DNA from: Trueperaceae bacterium | GTDB taxonomy: Bacteria; Deinococcota; Deinococci; Deinococcales; Trueperaceae | DNA: 64,000 nucleotides | Assembly: GCA_020354625.1 (NCBI GenBank) | Contig: CP070651.1 | Location: forward strand, 1,561,519 to 1,625,518 | Direction of reading: 5' to 3' | In this document: piece by piece, positions 8,970 to 17,914 of the stretch | How positions within the stretch are numbered: position 1 is the first letter of the stretch | Layout of the letters: each line of letters begins with the position of its first letter | Notes under the pieces: generated by a model | Databases searched by the model: none | What the model was told of the DNA's origin: nothing | The model's input: the letters and a program-made list of their open reading frames with translations, nothing else | Program-made: the position numbers and the translations under genes

Positions 8970-8998
8970 TTGCACCCAAAGCAGAGGTATGTTTTACT
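8970..8998 (+). promoter_or_regulatory. Possible promoter for the SAM-riboswitch leader
   Basis: TTGCAC (8970-8975), a 17-nt spacer and TTTACT (8993-8998) would place transcription start about 35-40 nt ahead of the riboswitch aptamer. The -10 is weak, so this is a tentative assignment. It overlaps the leader of the divergent aminotransferase gene. Confidence 0.35.
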
Positions 8999-9040
8999 CT
9001 AATGCTATCACCTCTGATCGGTGATCCACTCAACGGAGTG

Positions 9041-9166
9041 GCCTTTATCGAGAGCGGTTGAGGGAACTGGCCCGCAGACACCGCAGCAACCAGCCTCCAT
9101 TTAGGTGGGTGCTAACTCCAGCCGGCAACAGAGCTACGATAGTCCGTATGCCGGAAAGATAGAGGC
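9041..9166 (+). promoter_or_regulatory. SAM-I (S-box) riboswitch aptamer
   Basis: The 5' strand GCCTTTATC (9041-9049) pairs over nine positions with GATAGAGGC (9158-9166) to make P1. Inside are the conserved pieces of the S-box in order: AGAGCGG, TGAGGGAaCTGGCCC, a CAGCAACC-like stretch equivalent to GGCAACC, GGTGGGTGCTAACTCC and the terminal GGAAAGATAG. It lies upstream of and in the same orientation as metY-metX, the expected targets. About 250 nt separate the aptamer from the metY start. Two hairpins follow (GAGGC/GCCTC at 9162-9175 and CGTTCGA/TCGAACG near 9272-9293), but neither has a clean U-tract, so termination versus translational control is unresolved. Confidence 0.88.
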
Positions 9167-9417
9167 GATTGCCTCGTCATCAGCTCGTCCGGTGCGAGCT
9201 TCATTGTAAGGAGGCGCTGAGAGTGCGACCCGGCAGTTTGATTCCACCACGAAACGAACCGTCTTTTTTTCGTTCGATGCGAATGTCGAACGCGGCCTAG
9301 CCCCGATCTTTATGGGGGTGTGTAGGCTGCATCGCTTGGGGTGTTGGCCGGCGTGAGAGTTTCACTGAGATGACGGTCGGATTTCAACGAATTTTTGGTA
9401 TGTAGAGGAGGAAAAAG
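9167..9417 (+). other. Long metY leader between riboswitch and start codon
   Basis: The 250 nt contain no credible gene. I see two or three small hairpins, including a perfect 7-bp stem CGTTCGA/TCGAACG and GCTCG/CGAGC near 9188-9204, plus a run of eight or so T residues inside one of them. These may be the expression platform. An AGGAGG ribosome site lies about 10 nt before the metY ATG. Confidence 0.5.
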
Positions 9418-10710
9418 ATGCCAGATATGGCTGATGAATGGGGATTTGATACCTTACAACTGCACGCTGGCCAGGAAGAATCCGATCCTGCCAGTGGGGC
9501 TCGAGCCGTACCTATTTACGCTACGAGCAGCTACGTCTTCGAAGGAGCCGACCATGCTGCCGCTGTTTTTGCGGGTGAGGTAGAGGGCAATCAGTACGGG
9601 CGTATGCACAATCCGACGGTGCAGGTGTTTGCCGAGCGTCTGGCCGCTCTCGAAGGGGCAAAAAGAGGCTTGGCGCTCAGCTCTGGCCAAGCAGCCACCA
9701 CCACTACGATGCTGGCTCTTGCTCGGCCTGGCGGGCACCTGATCGTATCCAAAGAACTCTTCGGAGGCACCTTTAGCGTAACAAGGCGCCTATTGGAACC
9801 GTGGGGTTGTCGTGTAAGTGCAGTTGCTGCCGACCCTGAAGCGATTGCCGCCGCGATGACTCCAGAGACGGTCGGTGTGTGGGTTGAGACGATCGCCAAC
9901 CCTAGTGGAACGGTCCCGGATCTCGCTGCCATTGCACGGGTGACGCGTGCCAACAACGTGCCCTTTCTGGTAGACAACACGTGGGGGTGTGCGGGATATC
10001 TATGCAGACCGATCGATCACGGTGCAGATATCGTCGTGCACTCTGCGACAAAGTGGATCGGTGGCCACGGCACCTTCGTCGGCGGGGCGATTCTAGATGC
10101 CGGCACGTTTATGTGGCCTGAAGAGCGGTTTCCGGCCTTTCACCAACGGGATCAGAAGGGGAGAACGTACGTTTCAAGAGCGGGTTCGCTTGCCTTCAGC
10201 GTACGGGCGTTTGAGTTGGGCCTTTTCACCATGGGTATGACGCTTTCCCCTTACGCCGCCTTTCTCGGCTTGCAAGGGTTGGAGACGCTATCGCTGCGTG
10301 TCCAGCGTTCTTGTGACAGTGCTGCCGAGTTAGCACGCTGGTTCGAGCAGCGTGGCGAGATCAAAACGGTCCTCTATCCGGGATTGGAGGTCCATCCTTC
10401 GCATACGGTCGCCAGTAAGATGCTCACCAACGGGTATGGGGCTGTGTTCTGTTTCGAGACCCACGAATCCGGGGCTGCAAAGGCATTTCTCGACAACACC
10501 CGTTTGGCCTCGCATCTCGCCAACATCGGTGATGCCAAGACCGTGATCATCAACCCCTGGACCACGACCCACGCCAGTATGCCAGAGTCCGAGCGCCTTG
10601 CTGCCGGAGTGACTCCAAATCTGGTTCGGGTCAGCGTTGGACTAGAGCGTGTGGACGATCTCAAGCGCGACTTTGCCCAAGCCTTGGAGACCGTGAACAT
10701 CTCCTCATGA
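9418..10710 (+). CDS. metY: O-acetylhomoserine sulfhydrylase
   Basis: A 430-residue Cys/Met-metabolism PLP enzyme that makes homocysteine from O-acetylhomoserine and sulfide. The sequence has NQYGRMHNPT (58-67), the SSGQAA block (88-93), VETIANPSG (156-164), LVDNT (184-188) and the PLP site HSATKWIGGHG with Lys212. The extra length over cystathionine gamma-synthase (about 380) and the adjacent acetyltransferase favour MetY over MetB. AGGAGG precedes the ATG. A SAM-I riboswitch sits in the leader, so repression by S-adenosylmethionine is expected. Its stop overlaps the next start as ATGA. Confidence 0.93.
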   Translation: MPDMADEWGFDTLQLHAGQEESDPASGARAVPIYATSSYVFEGADHAAAVFAGEVEGNQYGRMHNPTVQVFAERLAALEGAKRGLALSSGQAATTTTMLALARPGGHLIVSKELFGGTFSVTRRLLEPWGCRVSAVAADPEAIAAAMTPETVGVWVETIANPSGTVPDLAAIARVTRANNVPFLVDNTWGCAGYLCRPIDHGADIVVHSATKWIGGHGTFVGGAILDAGTFMWPEERFPAFHQRDQKGRTYVSRAGSLAFSVRAFELGLFTMGMTLSPYAAFLGLQGLETLSLRVQRSCDSAAELARWFEQRGEIKTVLYPGLEVHPSHTVASKMLTNGYGAVFCFETHESGAAKAFLDNTRLASHLANIGDAKTVIINPWTTTHASMPESERLAAGVTPNLVRVSVGLERVDDLKRDFAQALETVNISS

Positions 10711-11885
10711 TTCGTACCCTTGTCCACGAAACTTGGGGTGATCATGCCGCCCTGCTCGCTCGCAGCGAACAGACGACGGCTGGTAGCGTTGGACAGGTCG
10801 AGTCGCGACTCATCGATGTCGCCACGTTTAACGATCCTCTGGTTCTCGAGTACGGTGGTCAGCTCCAACACGTGGCGATCGCCTATGAGACCTACGGTGA
10901 GCTAAACACCGCTAGAGACAATGCCATACTCGTCTGTCACGCTCTTACTGGGTCTGCTCATGCGGCCGGGTATCATCACCGCAAGGAGGTGCCCGGGTGG
11001 TGGGATCCTCTGATCGGTCCGGGAAAGGCGATCGACACCGACCGCTATTTCGTGATCTCGAGCAACGTGTTGGGTGGCTGTTACGGAAGTACTGGACCTT
11101 CTAGCATCAACCCGAGCACCGGCCGGTCTTACGGGATCGACTTCCCGCGTTACACCGTCCGTGATATGGTCACGGCTCAACAGAGACTGATCGATGCGCT
11201 AGGGGTCCGGTCGCTCAAGACCGTTATCGGTGGAAGCATGGGGGGGATGCAGGTGCTCGAGTGGGCTGCGCTCTATCCGGAGCTCGTGCGGAGCATCGTT
11301 CCGATCGCCATAGGAACGAAGCATTCTGCCTGGGCGATCGGTTTGAACGAGGTTGCGCGGCGCGCCATCACCAGTGATCCGGCCTGGCAGAGTGGGAGGT
11401 ATCCTCTCGGGAAACAACCCGAGACGGGTCTCGGGTTAGCCCGTGCGATCGCCATGCTCTCTTACCGTAGTTTCGACTCGTTCGAGTCGAAATTCGGCCG
11501 CGATCGTGCAACGGAAGCCGATTCCACGGACCTTCTGAGCGTTAGCTTCGAGATCGAATCGTACCTCTCGTATCAAGGGGTCAAGTTAGTCAAGCGGTTC
11601 GACGCCAACACCTACCTCTTCATCACCAAGGCAATGGATGACTTCGATCTCGGTGAAGGTCGGACACGGATCCGCGAGGTTCTGGCTGCCATGACGATGC
11701 CCGCCTTGGTAATGGGGATCAGTAGCGATGTACTCTATCCTGAGGTCGAGCAGAGACAACTCGCTGAACAACTCCCGGCGGGGAGCTACGTACGTATCAA
11801 TTCTCCTCACGGGCACGATGCATTCTTGATCGAGTTCCCGCAAGTTTCTGCTCACCTGCGCCGGTTTTTGGAGGCGACCGCCTAG
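10707..11885 (+). CDS. metX: Homoserine O-acetyltransferase
   Basis: A 392-residue alpha/beta-hydrolase fold acyltransferase that activates homoserine as O-acetyl-L-homoserine, the substrate of the preceding gene. Seen are the oxyanion segment CHALTGSAH (77-85), the nucleophile elbow GGSMGGM with Ser177, an Asp in SSDVLYP and a His in PHGHDAF near the C-terminus, completing the triad. Start and stop overlap metY by 4 nt (ATGA), so translation is coupled and both lie under the riboswitch. Some members of this family use succinyl-CoA; I cannot determine the acyl donor from reading alone, but pairing with MetY supports acetyl. Confidence 0.93.
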   Translation: MIRTLVHETWGDHAALLARSEQTTAGSVGQVESRLIDVATFNDPLVLEYGGQLQHVAIAYETYGELNTARDNAILVCHALTGSAHAAGYHHRKEVPGWWDPLIGPGKAIDTDRYFVISSNVLGGCYGSTGPSSINPSTGRSYGIDFPRYTVRDMVTAQQRLIDALGVRSLKTVIGGSMGGMQVLEWAALYPELVRSIVPIAIGTKHSAWAIGLNEVARRAITSDPAWQSGRYPLGKQPETGLGLARAIAMLSYRSFDSFESKFGRDRATEADSTDLLSVSFEIESYLSYQGVKLVKRFDANTYLFITKAMDDFDLGEGRTRIREVLAAMTMPALVMGISSDVLYPEVEQRQLAEQLPAGSYVRINSPHGHDAFLIEFPQVSAHLRRFLEATA

Positions 11886-11891
11886 CGCCCT

Positions 11892-13424
11892 TCAGGCGGC
11901 GTCCTCGCTCTCTGGGGTCGCTCCCGCCATTAGTAAGCCGAGCTTCTCAGCTGTGGCGTCTGCCTGTTCCAGCTCACCCGTAATCCGCCCCTCATACATC
12001 ACTAAAATGCGATCTGATAAACTCATGATCTCATTTAGATCTGCTGAAACGAGCAGTACAGCGATGCCCAGATCGCGAGCCCGCACGATCTGTTGATGGA
12101 TGAACTCGATGGCACCGATGTCGACGCCTCGTGTGGGTTGCGCTAAAAGGAGTACCTCGGTGTGGCGTTCGAGTTCCCTTGCCACCACGAGTTTCTGGGC
12201 ATTTCCGCCCGAGAAACGTGCGGCGAGAAGCGAGGTCGAGGGTGGGCGGATATCGTAGGCGTCCACTACCTCTTTTGCGTGGGCCTCGATCTGTTGTTGT
12301 TGCAAGAATCCGAACCGACTGCTAAATGGTGGCTGGTGATAATCGCCTAGGATGCAGTTCATAGCTGCGGTAAAGGTCGGAATAAGGCCGCGTTCGTTAC
12401 GATCTTCGGGTACGTGGCTTAGTCCGCTCTCGCGTCTTTGCCTTGAACTGGCTTGGGTTATATCTGTACCCGACATAAGGATCTGCCCACTTTCTACTTG
12501 CAGCAGTCCAGCGAGGCATTCGACCAGCTCGGATTGCCCATTACCCTCGATCCCGGCGATGCCTAGAATCTCACCTGCTCGTACTTTGAAAGAGACACTC
12601 TCGACAACTCTTTTCCCCTTGGCTTCGTGTCGAACGCTGAGCTCGCGAACCTCGAGCTTGACCCCCTGGGGACTCGCAGGCGTCTTATCGACGTGCAAGA
12701 TCACTTCGCGTCCGACCATGTAATTAGCGAGCTGGCGCTGGTCGGTGTCGGTCTGGGCCACCGTGATAATCATCTTTCCGTCTCTCATGACGCTGATTCT
12801 GTCGGAGATCTCCATGACTTCCTCGAGCTTATGCGAGATGAAGATAACAGTGTTGCCCTGGTCGGCGAAGTCGCGAAGGAACCGGAAAAGACCTCGGGTT
12901 TCCTGAGGGGTCAACACCGCAGTCGGCTCGTCCATGATGAGGATGCGAGCCTCACGATAAAGCGTTTTGAGAATCTCCACCTGCTGTTCTTGTCCAACGG
13001 GTAGATCCTCGATCTTGGCTTGAGGGGAGATATCGAAGCCGAATTGTTCGATCAACCGGCTTGTCTTTTGTCGGGCGCTACGGTAATCGATGCTGGGGCC
13101 GTTGGTGGGTTCGGCGCCCAACACGATGTTGTCAGTAACCGTGAGAGGTTCGACCAACATGAAATGTTGATGCACCATGCCGATGCCGAGCCCGATGGCA
13201 TCTTTGGCGGAGGTGATCGAAACACGCTGTCCGTTGACCTCGATAAAGCCGGCATCGGCGGGTTGTAGCCCGTAGAGGATCTTCATCAGGGTACTTTTTC
13301 CGGCGCCGTTTTCACCGATCAGGGCGTGTATCTCACCCCACTCGACCTCGAAGTCGACCCGGTCGTTGGCCAGCACCAGCGGAAATCGTTTGACGATTCC
13401 CGTCATCTTTACAGCTGTGCTCAT
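11892..13424 (-). CDS. Double-domain ABC ATPase, BMP/nucleoside type
   Basis: A 510-residue protein with two ABC cassettes, like RbsA/MglA and most like the YufO/NupO group that serves BMP-family nucleoside or lipoprotein receptors. The first Walker A is GENGAGKST (37-45); [14 protein letters not shown] follows the Q-loop, typical of the BMP group. The second cassette has the degenerate Walker [10 protein letters not shown] and the signature FSGGNAQK. The start at 13424 lies 7 nt behind a TGCTATACT extended -10, with no Shine-Dalgarno, so the mRNA should be leaderless. The usual permease pair and receptor are not adjacent and must be elsewhere. It converges on metX with a 6-nt gap. Substrate is an inference. 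Confidence 0.88.
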   Translation of the reverse strand: MSTAVKMTGIVKRFPLVLANDRVDFEVEWGEIHALIGENGAGKSTLMKILYGLQPADAGFIEVNGQRVSITSAKDAIGLGIGMVHQHFMLVEPLTVTDNIVLGAEPTNGPSIDYRSARQKTSRLIEQFGFDISPQAKIEDLPVGQEQQVEILKTLYREARILIMDEPTAVLTPQETRGLFRFLRDFADQGNTVIFISHKLEEVMEISDRISVMRDGKMIITVAQTDTDQRQLANYMVGREVILHVDKTPASPQGVKLEVRELSVRHEAKGKRVVESVSFKVRAGEILGIAGIEGNGQSELVECLAGLLQVESGQILMSGTDITQASSRQRRESGLSHVPEDRNERGLIPTFTAAMNCILGDYHQPPFSSRFGFLQQQQIEAHAKEVVDAYDIRPPSTSLLAARFSGGNAQKLVVARELERHTEVLLLAQPTRGVDIGAIEFIHQQIVRARDLGIAVLLVSADLNEIMSLSDRILVMYEGRITGELEQADATAEKLGLLMAGATPESEDAA

Positions 13425-13431
13425 GGGAGAG

Positions 13432-13440
13432 AGTATAGCA
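13432..13440 (-). promoter_or_regulatory. Extended -10 promoter, leaderless ABC ATPase gene
   Basis: In minus orientation the sequence reads TGCTATACT, and the ATG follows after only 7 nt. No ribosome site fits between. This is the layout of leaderless genes in Deinococcus-type genomes. Confidence 0.6.
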
Positions 13441-13527
13441 GCCTGGGACGACCAGTGGGACGTGCATTTGAGAGGAGAGAATGGGCGCTTTTTCGCTACG
13501 CAGAACCCCACCGCGTTGCCGAACTCG

Positions 13528-13536
13528 TGATATACT
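13528..13536 (+). promoter_or_regulatory. Extended -10 promoter of ssrA
   Basis: TGATATACT ends 10 nt before the mature tmRNA 5' end. There is no convincing -35 at 17 nt, consistent with an extended -10 promoter that fires very close to the mature RNA end. Confidence 0.6.
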
Positions 13537-13546
13537 GAAGCCGCGT

Positions 13547-13905
13547 GGGGGCGACACGGCTTCGACGAAGCTCGCCGAATGCCTGGTTGCGCGTCGCGGA
13601 CGCAGATGGCCGCGTTACCAATCTGCAACGCCAATAACTGGCAACGATAACTTCGCTTTGGCTGCTTAACCGTAGCCAACGTCCTCTAGAAGCCCCGCTT
13701 GTGGCTCGCTAGTCGGACGTTCTAAAACAAGCTAGCTGAAGGCCTTGCTCGCCGGGCTGATGCGAAAACCTAAGGGCGTGTAAGCTTGAAACTTGAGGCT
13801 GGTCGCCGCGCCTGTTTCGAGCCGACAATCTAAGAGGTGACTACGCGCGTAGACGCCGGTTTGAGGGAGTTTCGGACGCGGGTTCGACTCCCGCCGCCTC
13901 CACCA
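13547..13905 (+). ncRNA. ssrA: Transfer-messenger RNA (tmRNA)
   Basis: A 359-nt one-piece tmRNA that rescues stalled ribosomes. The 5' GGGGGCG (13547-13553) pairs with CGCCTCC (13895-13901) as the acceptor stem; discriminator A and encoded CCA close the gene at 13905. GACACGGCTTCGAC follows the 5' stem and GGTTCGACTCCCGCC forms the T-arm, both diagnostic. The tag frame ends GNDNFALAA then TAA, near 13642-13668. The tag end resembles that of Deinococcus. The 3' flank has a rho-independent terminator. Confidence 0.95.
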
Positions 13906-13917
13906 GTTCGCGCTTCG

Positions 13918-13949
13918 CCCCAGTCGCATACGCGGCTGGGGGGTTGTTT
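13918..13949 (+). terminator. Rho-independent terminator of ssrA
   Basis: CCCCAGTCGC (13918-13927) pairs with GCGGCTGGGG (13932-13941) around an ATAC loop, with one G-U pair, and is followed by GGTTGTTT. Confidence 0.8.
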
Positions 13950-13992
13950 CCTTCGCTCGTTGATGTGCGACAGAAGGTGTTGTTTCGGCTTT

Positions 13993-14021
13993 TTGCGTTG
14001 CATCTGTCAGCGTGTTACACT
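13993..14021 (+). promoter_or_regulatory. Promoter of the MalK-like gene
   Basis: TTGCGT (13993-13998), 17-nt spacer, TACACT (14016-14021). It lies 42 nt before the GTG start and just past the tmRNA terminator, so the ATPase gene has its own promoter. Confidence 0.6.
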
Positions 14022-14063
14022 CGTGCGAGAACGCGACGAAAATACTCCGAGGAGGATCAGCGA

Positions 14064-15161
14064 GTGGCAGAGGTAGTTTTGGAGCATGTGTACAAGAGGT
14101 TTGGGAGTGTCACGGCCGTTCAGGACTTCAATCTTCAAATCGATGACGAAGAGTTCATGGTGTTTGTCGGTCCCTCAGGTTGTGGCAAGACCACCACGCT
14201 CAGGATGATTGCCGGTCTCGAAGAGATCACCGAAGGAACCTGTGCGATAGGAGACCGGGTGGTGAACGATGTTCCGCCCAAGGATCGCGACATCGCCATG
14301 GTCTTTCAGAACTATGCTCTGTACCCGCATATGAACGTCCACCAGAATATGTCGTTCGGGCTCCGGCTTCGCAAGACGCCGAAGGACGAGATCGAACGGC
14401 GGGTGAGGGAGGCCGCCCAGATTCTTCAGATCGAACATCTACTCGATCGCCGGCCGCGTGAGCTCTCAGGGGGGCAACGCCAGCGTGTGGCTTTGGGTCG
14501 CGCCATCGTACGAGAGCCTAAGGTCTTTTTGATGGATGAACCGCTCTCGAACCTCGATGCCAAGCTTCGTGTGGAGATGCGGGCGTCGATCAGCAAACTG
14601 CACCGTAGGCTCGGGGTGACGACCATCTACGTAACTCACGACCAGGTAGAAGCTATGACGATGGGAACCCGTATCGTGGTCATGAAAGACGGGCTTATCC
14701 AACAAGTGGATAGCCCCATCAACCTCTATGACAAGCCGAAGAACCGTTTTGTTGCGGGTTTCATCGGCTCGCCAGCCATGAACTTCATGGTCGGTACCGT
14801 CGAGGGTGATCGAATCAAGAGTGGTCAGTTCGATGTCAAGACAGACGAGTTGCTTAGCCAGAAGCTGCAGGGTTACAACGGCAAAAAAGTCTACCTTGGG
14901 ATTCGCCCTGAAAACATTGGGCTCGAAGGATACACCACTATTCCTGAGCGCGATAACGTGATCCAAGCGAACGTCGATGTCGTCGAGCCGTTGGGGGCTG
15001 AGACGCATCTCATCGCCAGCGTTGATGGTGAGGCGAGCATTGTGGCGCGTGTCGATCCACACGCCGAGGTGCGTGCGGGTGATAAAGTCAAGCTCTTTGC
15101 GGATGTGAAGTTCTTGCACGCCTTCGATCTCGATACCGAGGTCAACTTGCGCTTCAGCTGA
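14064..15161 (+). CDS. MalK/UgpC-type sugar ABC transporter ATPase
   Basis: A 365-residue importer ATPase. GTG at 14064 is preceded by GAGGAGGA (14049-14056). Walker A is GPSGCGKTTT (36-45), then FQNYALYPHM, the signature LSGGQRQRVALGRA, Walker B VFLMDEPLSNLDAKLR and the H-loop VTHDQVEAMT. The C-terminal third is the OB-fold/TOBE regulatory domain of the MalK group, with LGIRPENIG. There are no permease or binding-protein genes beside it, so it is an orphan ATPase; such proteins can serve several sugar importers, as MsiK does in Streptomyces. The polyol importer at 36.7-39.8 kb in this window lacks an ATPase and is a plausible client. Confidence 0.93.
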   Translation: MAEVVLEHVYKRFGSVTAVQDFNLQIDDEEFMVFVGPSGCGKTTTLRMIAGLEEITEGTCAIGDRVVNDVPPKDRDIAMVFQNYALYPHMNVHQNMSFGLRLRKTPKDEIERRVREAAQILQIEHLLDRRPRELSGGQRQRVALGRAIVREPKVFLMDEPLSNLDAKLRVEMRASISKLHRRLGVTTIYVTHDQVEAMTMGTRIVVMKDGLIQQVDSPINLYDKPKNRFVAGFIGSPAMNFMVGTVEGDRIKSGQFDVKTDELLSQKLQGYNGKKVYLGIRPENIGLEGYTTIPERDNVIQANVDVVEPLGAETHLIASVDGEASIVARVDPHAEVRAGDKVKLFADVKFLHAFDLDTEVNLRFS

Positions 15162-15180
15162 ACTTTTCGCGTGCGAAGAG

Positions 15181-15216
15181 ACAACCCGCCTGGGCACCTG
15201 GGCGGGTTGTTGTTTT
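15181..15216 (+). terminator. Rho-independent terminator after the MalK-like gene
   Basis: ACAACCCGCC (15181-15190) and GGCGGGTTGT (15201-15210) form a perfect 10-bp stem around TGGGCACCTG, followed by TGTTTT. Confidence 0.85.
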
Positions 15217-15239
15217 GATCGGCTGGCACGTAGACTGAA

Positions 15240-17159
15240 GTGGCGATGGTACTGGCGGCGCTCTACCGTGTTTCTAAATACTTCGGCGAAATGCCCGTGT
15301 TGCAAGGCGCAACGCTAGAGCTGCGTACGGCGACACGAACTGCTCTTATCGGTCGAAACGGTGCAGGAAAGACGACGATCTTGCGCTTGCTGAGCGGTCG
15401 AGAGGTCACCGACGATGGGGAGACGTTTCTGCGTCAGGGTACAACCGTCGGGATTCTTCAACAAGATCCACGTTTTGTCGACAGTGATACGGTGCTCGAC
15501 CTCGCCAACGATTCTTTTGTGGAGCTCGAGCGTCTAGAGTCGAAGCTCGAGGTGCTCGAGGCCCAGGGTTTGGAGGATCCCGGTCGGTTCGCCAGCTGGG
15601 AGGTGTTGCACGAAACATTTGAGCGTCGAGGCGGATACCAGCGCCGTGCACGCCGTGATGCGGTTTTGCACGCGCTCGCCTTTAGGGGTCGAGAAGAGCA
15701 GAAGATCTCCTCCCTTTCTGGTGGTGAGAAGACCCGTCTGGGACTCGCTTGCCTGCTAATGAGACAGCCGGACGTTCTACTGTTGGATGAGCCGACCAAC
15801 CACCTCGATTTGGAGATGCGGGGTTGGTTGGAAGGATACTTGAGTCGGTATCCCGGTGCGGCGCTGATCGTCTCTCACGACCGGCTCTTTCTCGACCGTT
15901 CCTGTGAACATACAGCTGAAATTGCTCGTGCCACCCTAAGAACATTCAAGGGGACGCCGAGCGCATATCGCGAGGCGCGTAAAGAGCAGCTTCGCATCGA
16001 TGCCGTAACGAGAACGAATCAGCAAAAGGAGTACGCTCGTTTGGAGGCGGCAGCGGCTCAGATGAAGAAGTGGGCGCGTCAGAATGCGAAACTGCATCGG
16101 CGAGCGAAGGCGATGGAGAGACGTCTCGAGCGCTTCGCTGCCGATATGCTACCCGAGCCTGAAAGAGGAGAGCGGACGACGAGATTCCAGTTTCCCTGTG
16201 AGGAGAGCGGAGAGCTTGTCTTACAGGCAGAACACCTCAGCAAAAGCTTCGAACACACCCTGTTCGAGGATGTCAATGTCATGGTGAGGAGAGGGGAACG
16301 GATCGGCCTGGTCGGTCCGAACGGGGCTGGGAAGACGACCTTCTTAAGGCTTATGCTCGGGGAGGATCCGAGTGATGATCCGCGGGCAAGACTGCAGTTT
16401 GGTGCCAAGGTTCGAGTCGGCTACTACGATCAACAGTTGGCCGGGGTCGATCCGGAGAAAACCTTGATCGAAGAGCTCATCCGATTGGTCGGAGACATTG
16501 AGGCGCATAACCTCTTGGGTCACTTCCTATTTCCTTTTGAGGCTCAATACAAGAGGATTGCCGACCTCTCCGGCGGCGAGCGGGCTCGGCTTGCGCTCTT
16601 GAAACTCACCCTCGGACACTACAACTTTCTGCTCCTCGACGAACCGACCAACCACCTCGATGTAGAGATGATCGAGGCGACGGAGAGTGCGCTCGCTTCC
16701 TACCGAGGGACGCTACTGGTCGTTTCGCACGACCGGAGCTTTATCGAGAAGACGTGTCGACTGATCTGGGACCTTCGTGATGGGAAGCTCAGGCGTTATC
16801 CTGGGGGCTGGGAATATTATCAACGGAAGCGGCAAGATGAGGTGGCTACGCGGGAAGTCGCTCGCGGCCAAAAGGAGAAACGGGACCTGTCGGAATCGGC
16901 TGTAACCGAGGTGAAGGGTCCTTCGAAGTGGCAGCTTGAGCGTACGATCGAGGCACTCGAACAGCAAATCACTGCCTTGGAAGAGGAGCTCGATGATCTC
17001 GCAGCCACGCTTTCAGATCCGGTTGGGCTCCCCTCGCATGAGATTTCTGCCCTCGCCAAACAGCACGATAAGCTCCAAGGAGAGGCGGCAGAACTCTTAT
17101 CGAAATGGGAAGAGGCGTCCGAAGCGCTGATGGTGGGTAAAGGGAGGAAGCAATCATGA
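15240..17159 (+). CDS. ABC-F family ATPase (Uup/EttA-like)
   Basis: A soluble 639-residue protein with two ABC cassettes and no membrane segments, hence ABC-F, acting on the ribosome rather than in transport. Walker A motifs are GRNGAGKTT (about 37-45) and GPNGAGKTT (about 358-366); both cassettes have LSGGE signatures and LLLDEPTNHLD. A charged linker (about 245-300) joins them, and the last 90 residues form a coiled coil, as in Uup. GTG at 15240 or ATG at 15246 may be the start; TAGACT at 15231-15236 sits close enough that the mRNA could be nearly leaderless. The stop overlaps the next ORF by ATGA. Antibiotic resistance versus housekeeping role cannot be decided. Confidence 0.92.
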   Translation: MAMVLAALYRVSKYFGEMPVLQGATLELRTATRTALIGRNGAGKTTILRLLSGREVTDDGETFLRQGTTVGILQQDPRFVDSDTVLDLANDSFVELERLESKLEVLEAQGLEDPGRFASWEVLHETFERRGGYQRRARRDAVLHALAFRGREEQKISSLSGGEKTRLGLACLLMRQPDVLLLDEPTNHLDLEMRGWLEGYLSRYPGAALIVSHDRLFLDRSCEHTAEIARATLRTFKGTPSAYREARKEQLRIDAVTRTNQQKEYARLEAAAAQMKKWARQNAKLHRRAKAMERRLERFAADMLPEPERGERTTRFQFPCEESGELVLQAEHLSKSFEHTLFEDVNVMVRRGERIGLVGPNGAGKTTFLRLMLGEDPSDDPRARLQFGAKVRVGYYDQQLAGVDPEKTLIEELIRLVGDIEAHNLLGHFLFPFEAQYKRIADLSGGERARLALLKLTLGHYNFLLLDEPTNHLDVEMIEATESALASYRGTLLVVSHDRSFIEKTCRLIWDLRDGKLRRYPGGWEYYQRKRQDEVATREVARGQKEKRDLSESAVTEVKGPSKWQLERTIEALEQQITALEEELDDLAATLSDPVGLPSHEISALAKQHDKLQGEAAELLSKWEEASEALMVGKGRKQS

Positions 17160-17914
17160 AACGTGTGAGGTATACGAGTTTTGATGGAGATCACTGGGGA
17201 GAGCTCGATGGTGGCGAGATCCACCAGCTGACGGGTCTGCTCGGTTCACCGACTGGTGTTACCACCTATCTTAGCGACGTCACCCTTCTCCCTCCTTGTC
17301 AACCCAGAACCATTATCTGTGTGGGCAAAAACTATGCCAAACACATCTCTGAGATGGGTGGCAGTAGCGCGAACCTACCAGCAGAACCCGGTCTCTTTTT
17401 AAAGACCGTTACGACTCTGCGGGGACCAGGTGACTCCGTGCCCTATCCCGCTTGGACCAACGAGCTTCACTATGAAGGTGAGTTGGCGGTGGTCATAGCA
17501 CGCACGATGCGCAACGTCGAGCCCGAAGACGCCTTGAGTTATGTGCTCGGCTACACGTGTGCGTGCGATGTGACTGCACGGGATAAACAGAGGAGCGACT
17601 TGCAGTGGGTTCGTGGCAAATCAGCCGATGGCTTCTGTCCGGTCGGTCCCTGGCTGGAGACCGATCTCGATCCTAGCAGCTTGGCGATCCAGTCGAGAGT
17701 AAACGGTGAATTGCGCCAAGACGGAAACACACGTGACATGATCTTCTCGGTGCCGGTCATTCTTTCCTACATCAGTAGCTTTATGACGCTCGGGCCGGGA
17801 GATCTGGTGCTGACAGGTACACCTGAGGGTGTAGGGTCGCTTCACGTAGGGGATGCGGTCGAGATTACCGTGGAGGGCGTCGGCACGCTCCAGGTGGATG
17901 TTGTCCAGGGATGA
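17156..17914 (+). CDS. Fumarylacetoacetate hydrolase family protein
   Basis: A 252-residue FAH-fold protein. The family core is visible: CVGKNYAKHISEM, then the metal-binding LHYEGELAVV, a CDVTARDKQ segment and GTPEGVG near the end. The family includes acylpyruvate hydrolases, oxaloacetate decarboxylases and hydratases/isomerases of aromatic meta-cleavage. No aromatic degradation genes surround it; it is translationally coupled to an ABC-F ATPase before it and a metallo-hydrolase after it (4-nt overlaps on both sides). A FahD1-like acylpyruvase or oxaloacetate decarboxylase is the more probable role. Confidence 0.9.
   Translation: MKRVRYTSFDGDHWGELDGGEIHQLTGLLGSPTGVTTYLSDVTLLPPCQPRTIICVGKNYAKHISEMGGSSANLPAEPGLFLKTVTTLRGPGDSVPYPAWTNELHYEGELAVVIARTMRNVEPEDALSYVLGYTCACDVTARDKQRSDLQWVRGKSADGFCPVGPWLETDLDPSSLAIQSRVNGELRQDGNTRDMIFSVPVILSYISSFMTLGPGDLVLTGTPEGVGSLHVGDAVEITVEGVGTLQVDVVQG

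Noticed and set aside
8887-9081. Upstream extension of the DegT-type aminotransferase
   Set aside because: The extra codons read the antisense strand of the SAM riboswitch; ATG 8886 has its own AGGA and the family length.
9418-10710. Call as cystathionine gamma-synthase (metB)
   Set aside because: Length of 430 residues and coupling with metX point to O-acetylhomoserine sulfhydrylase.
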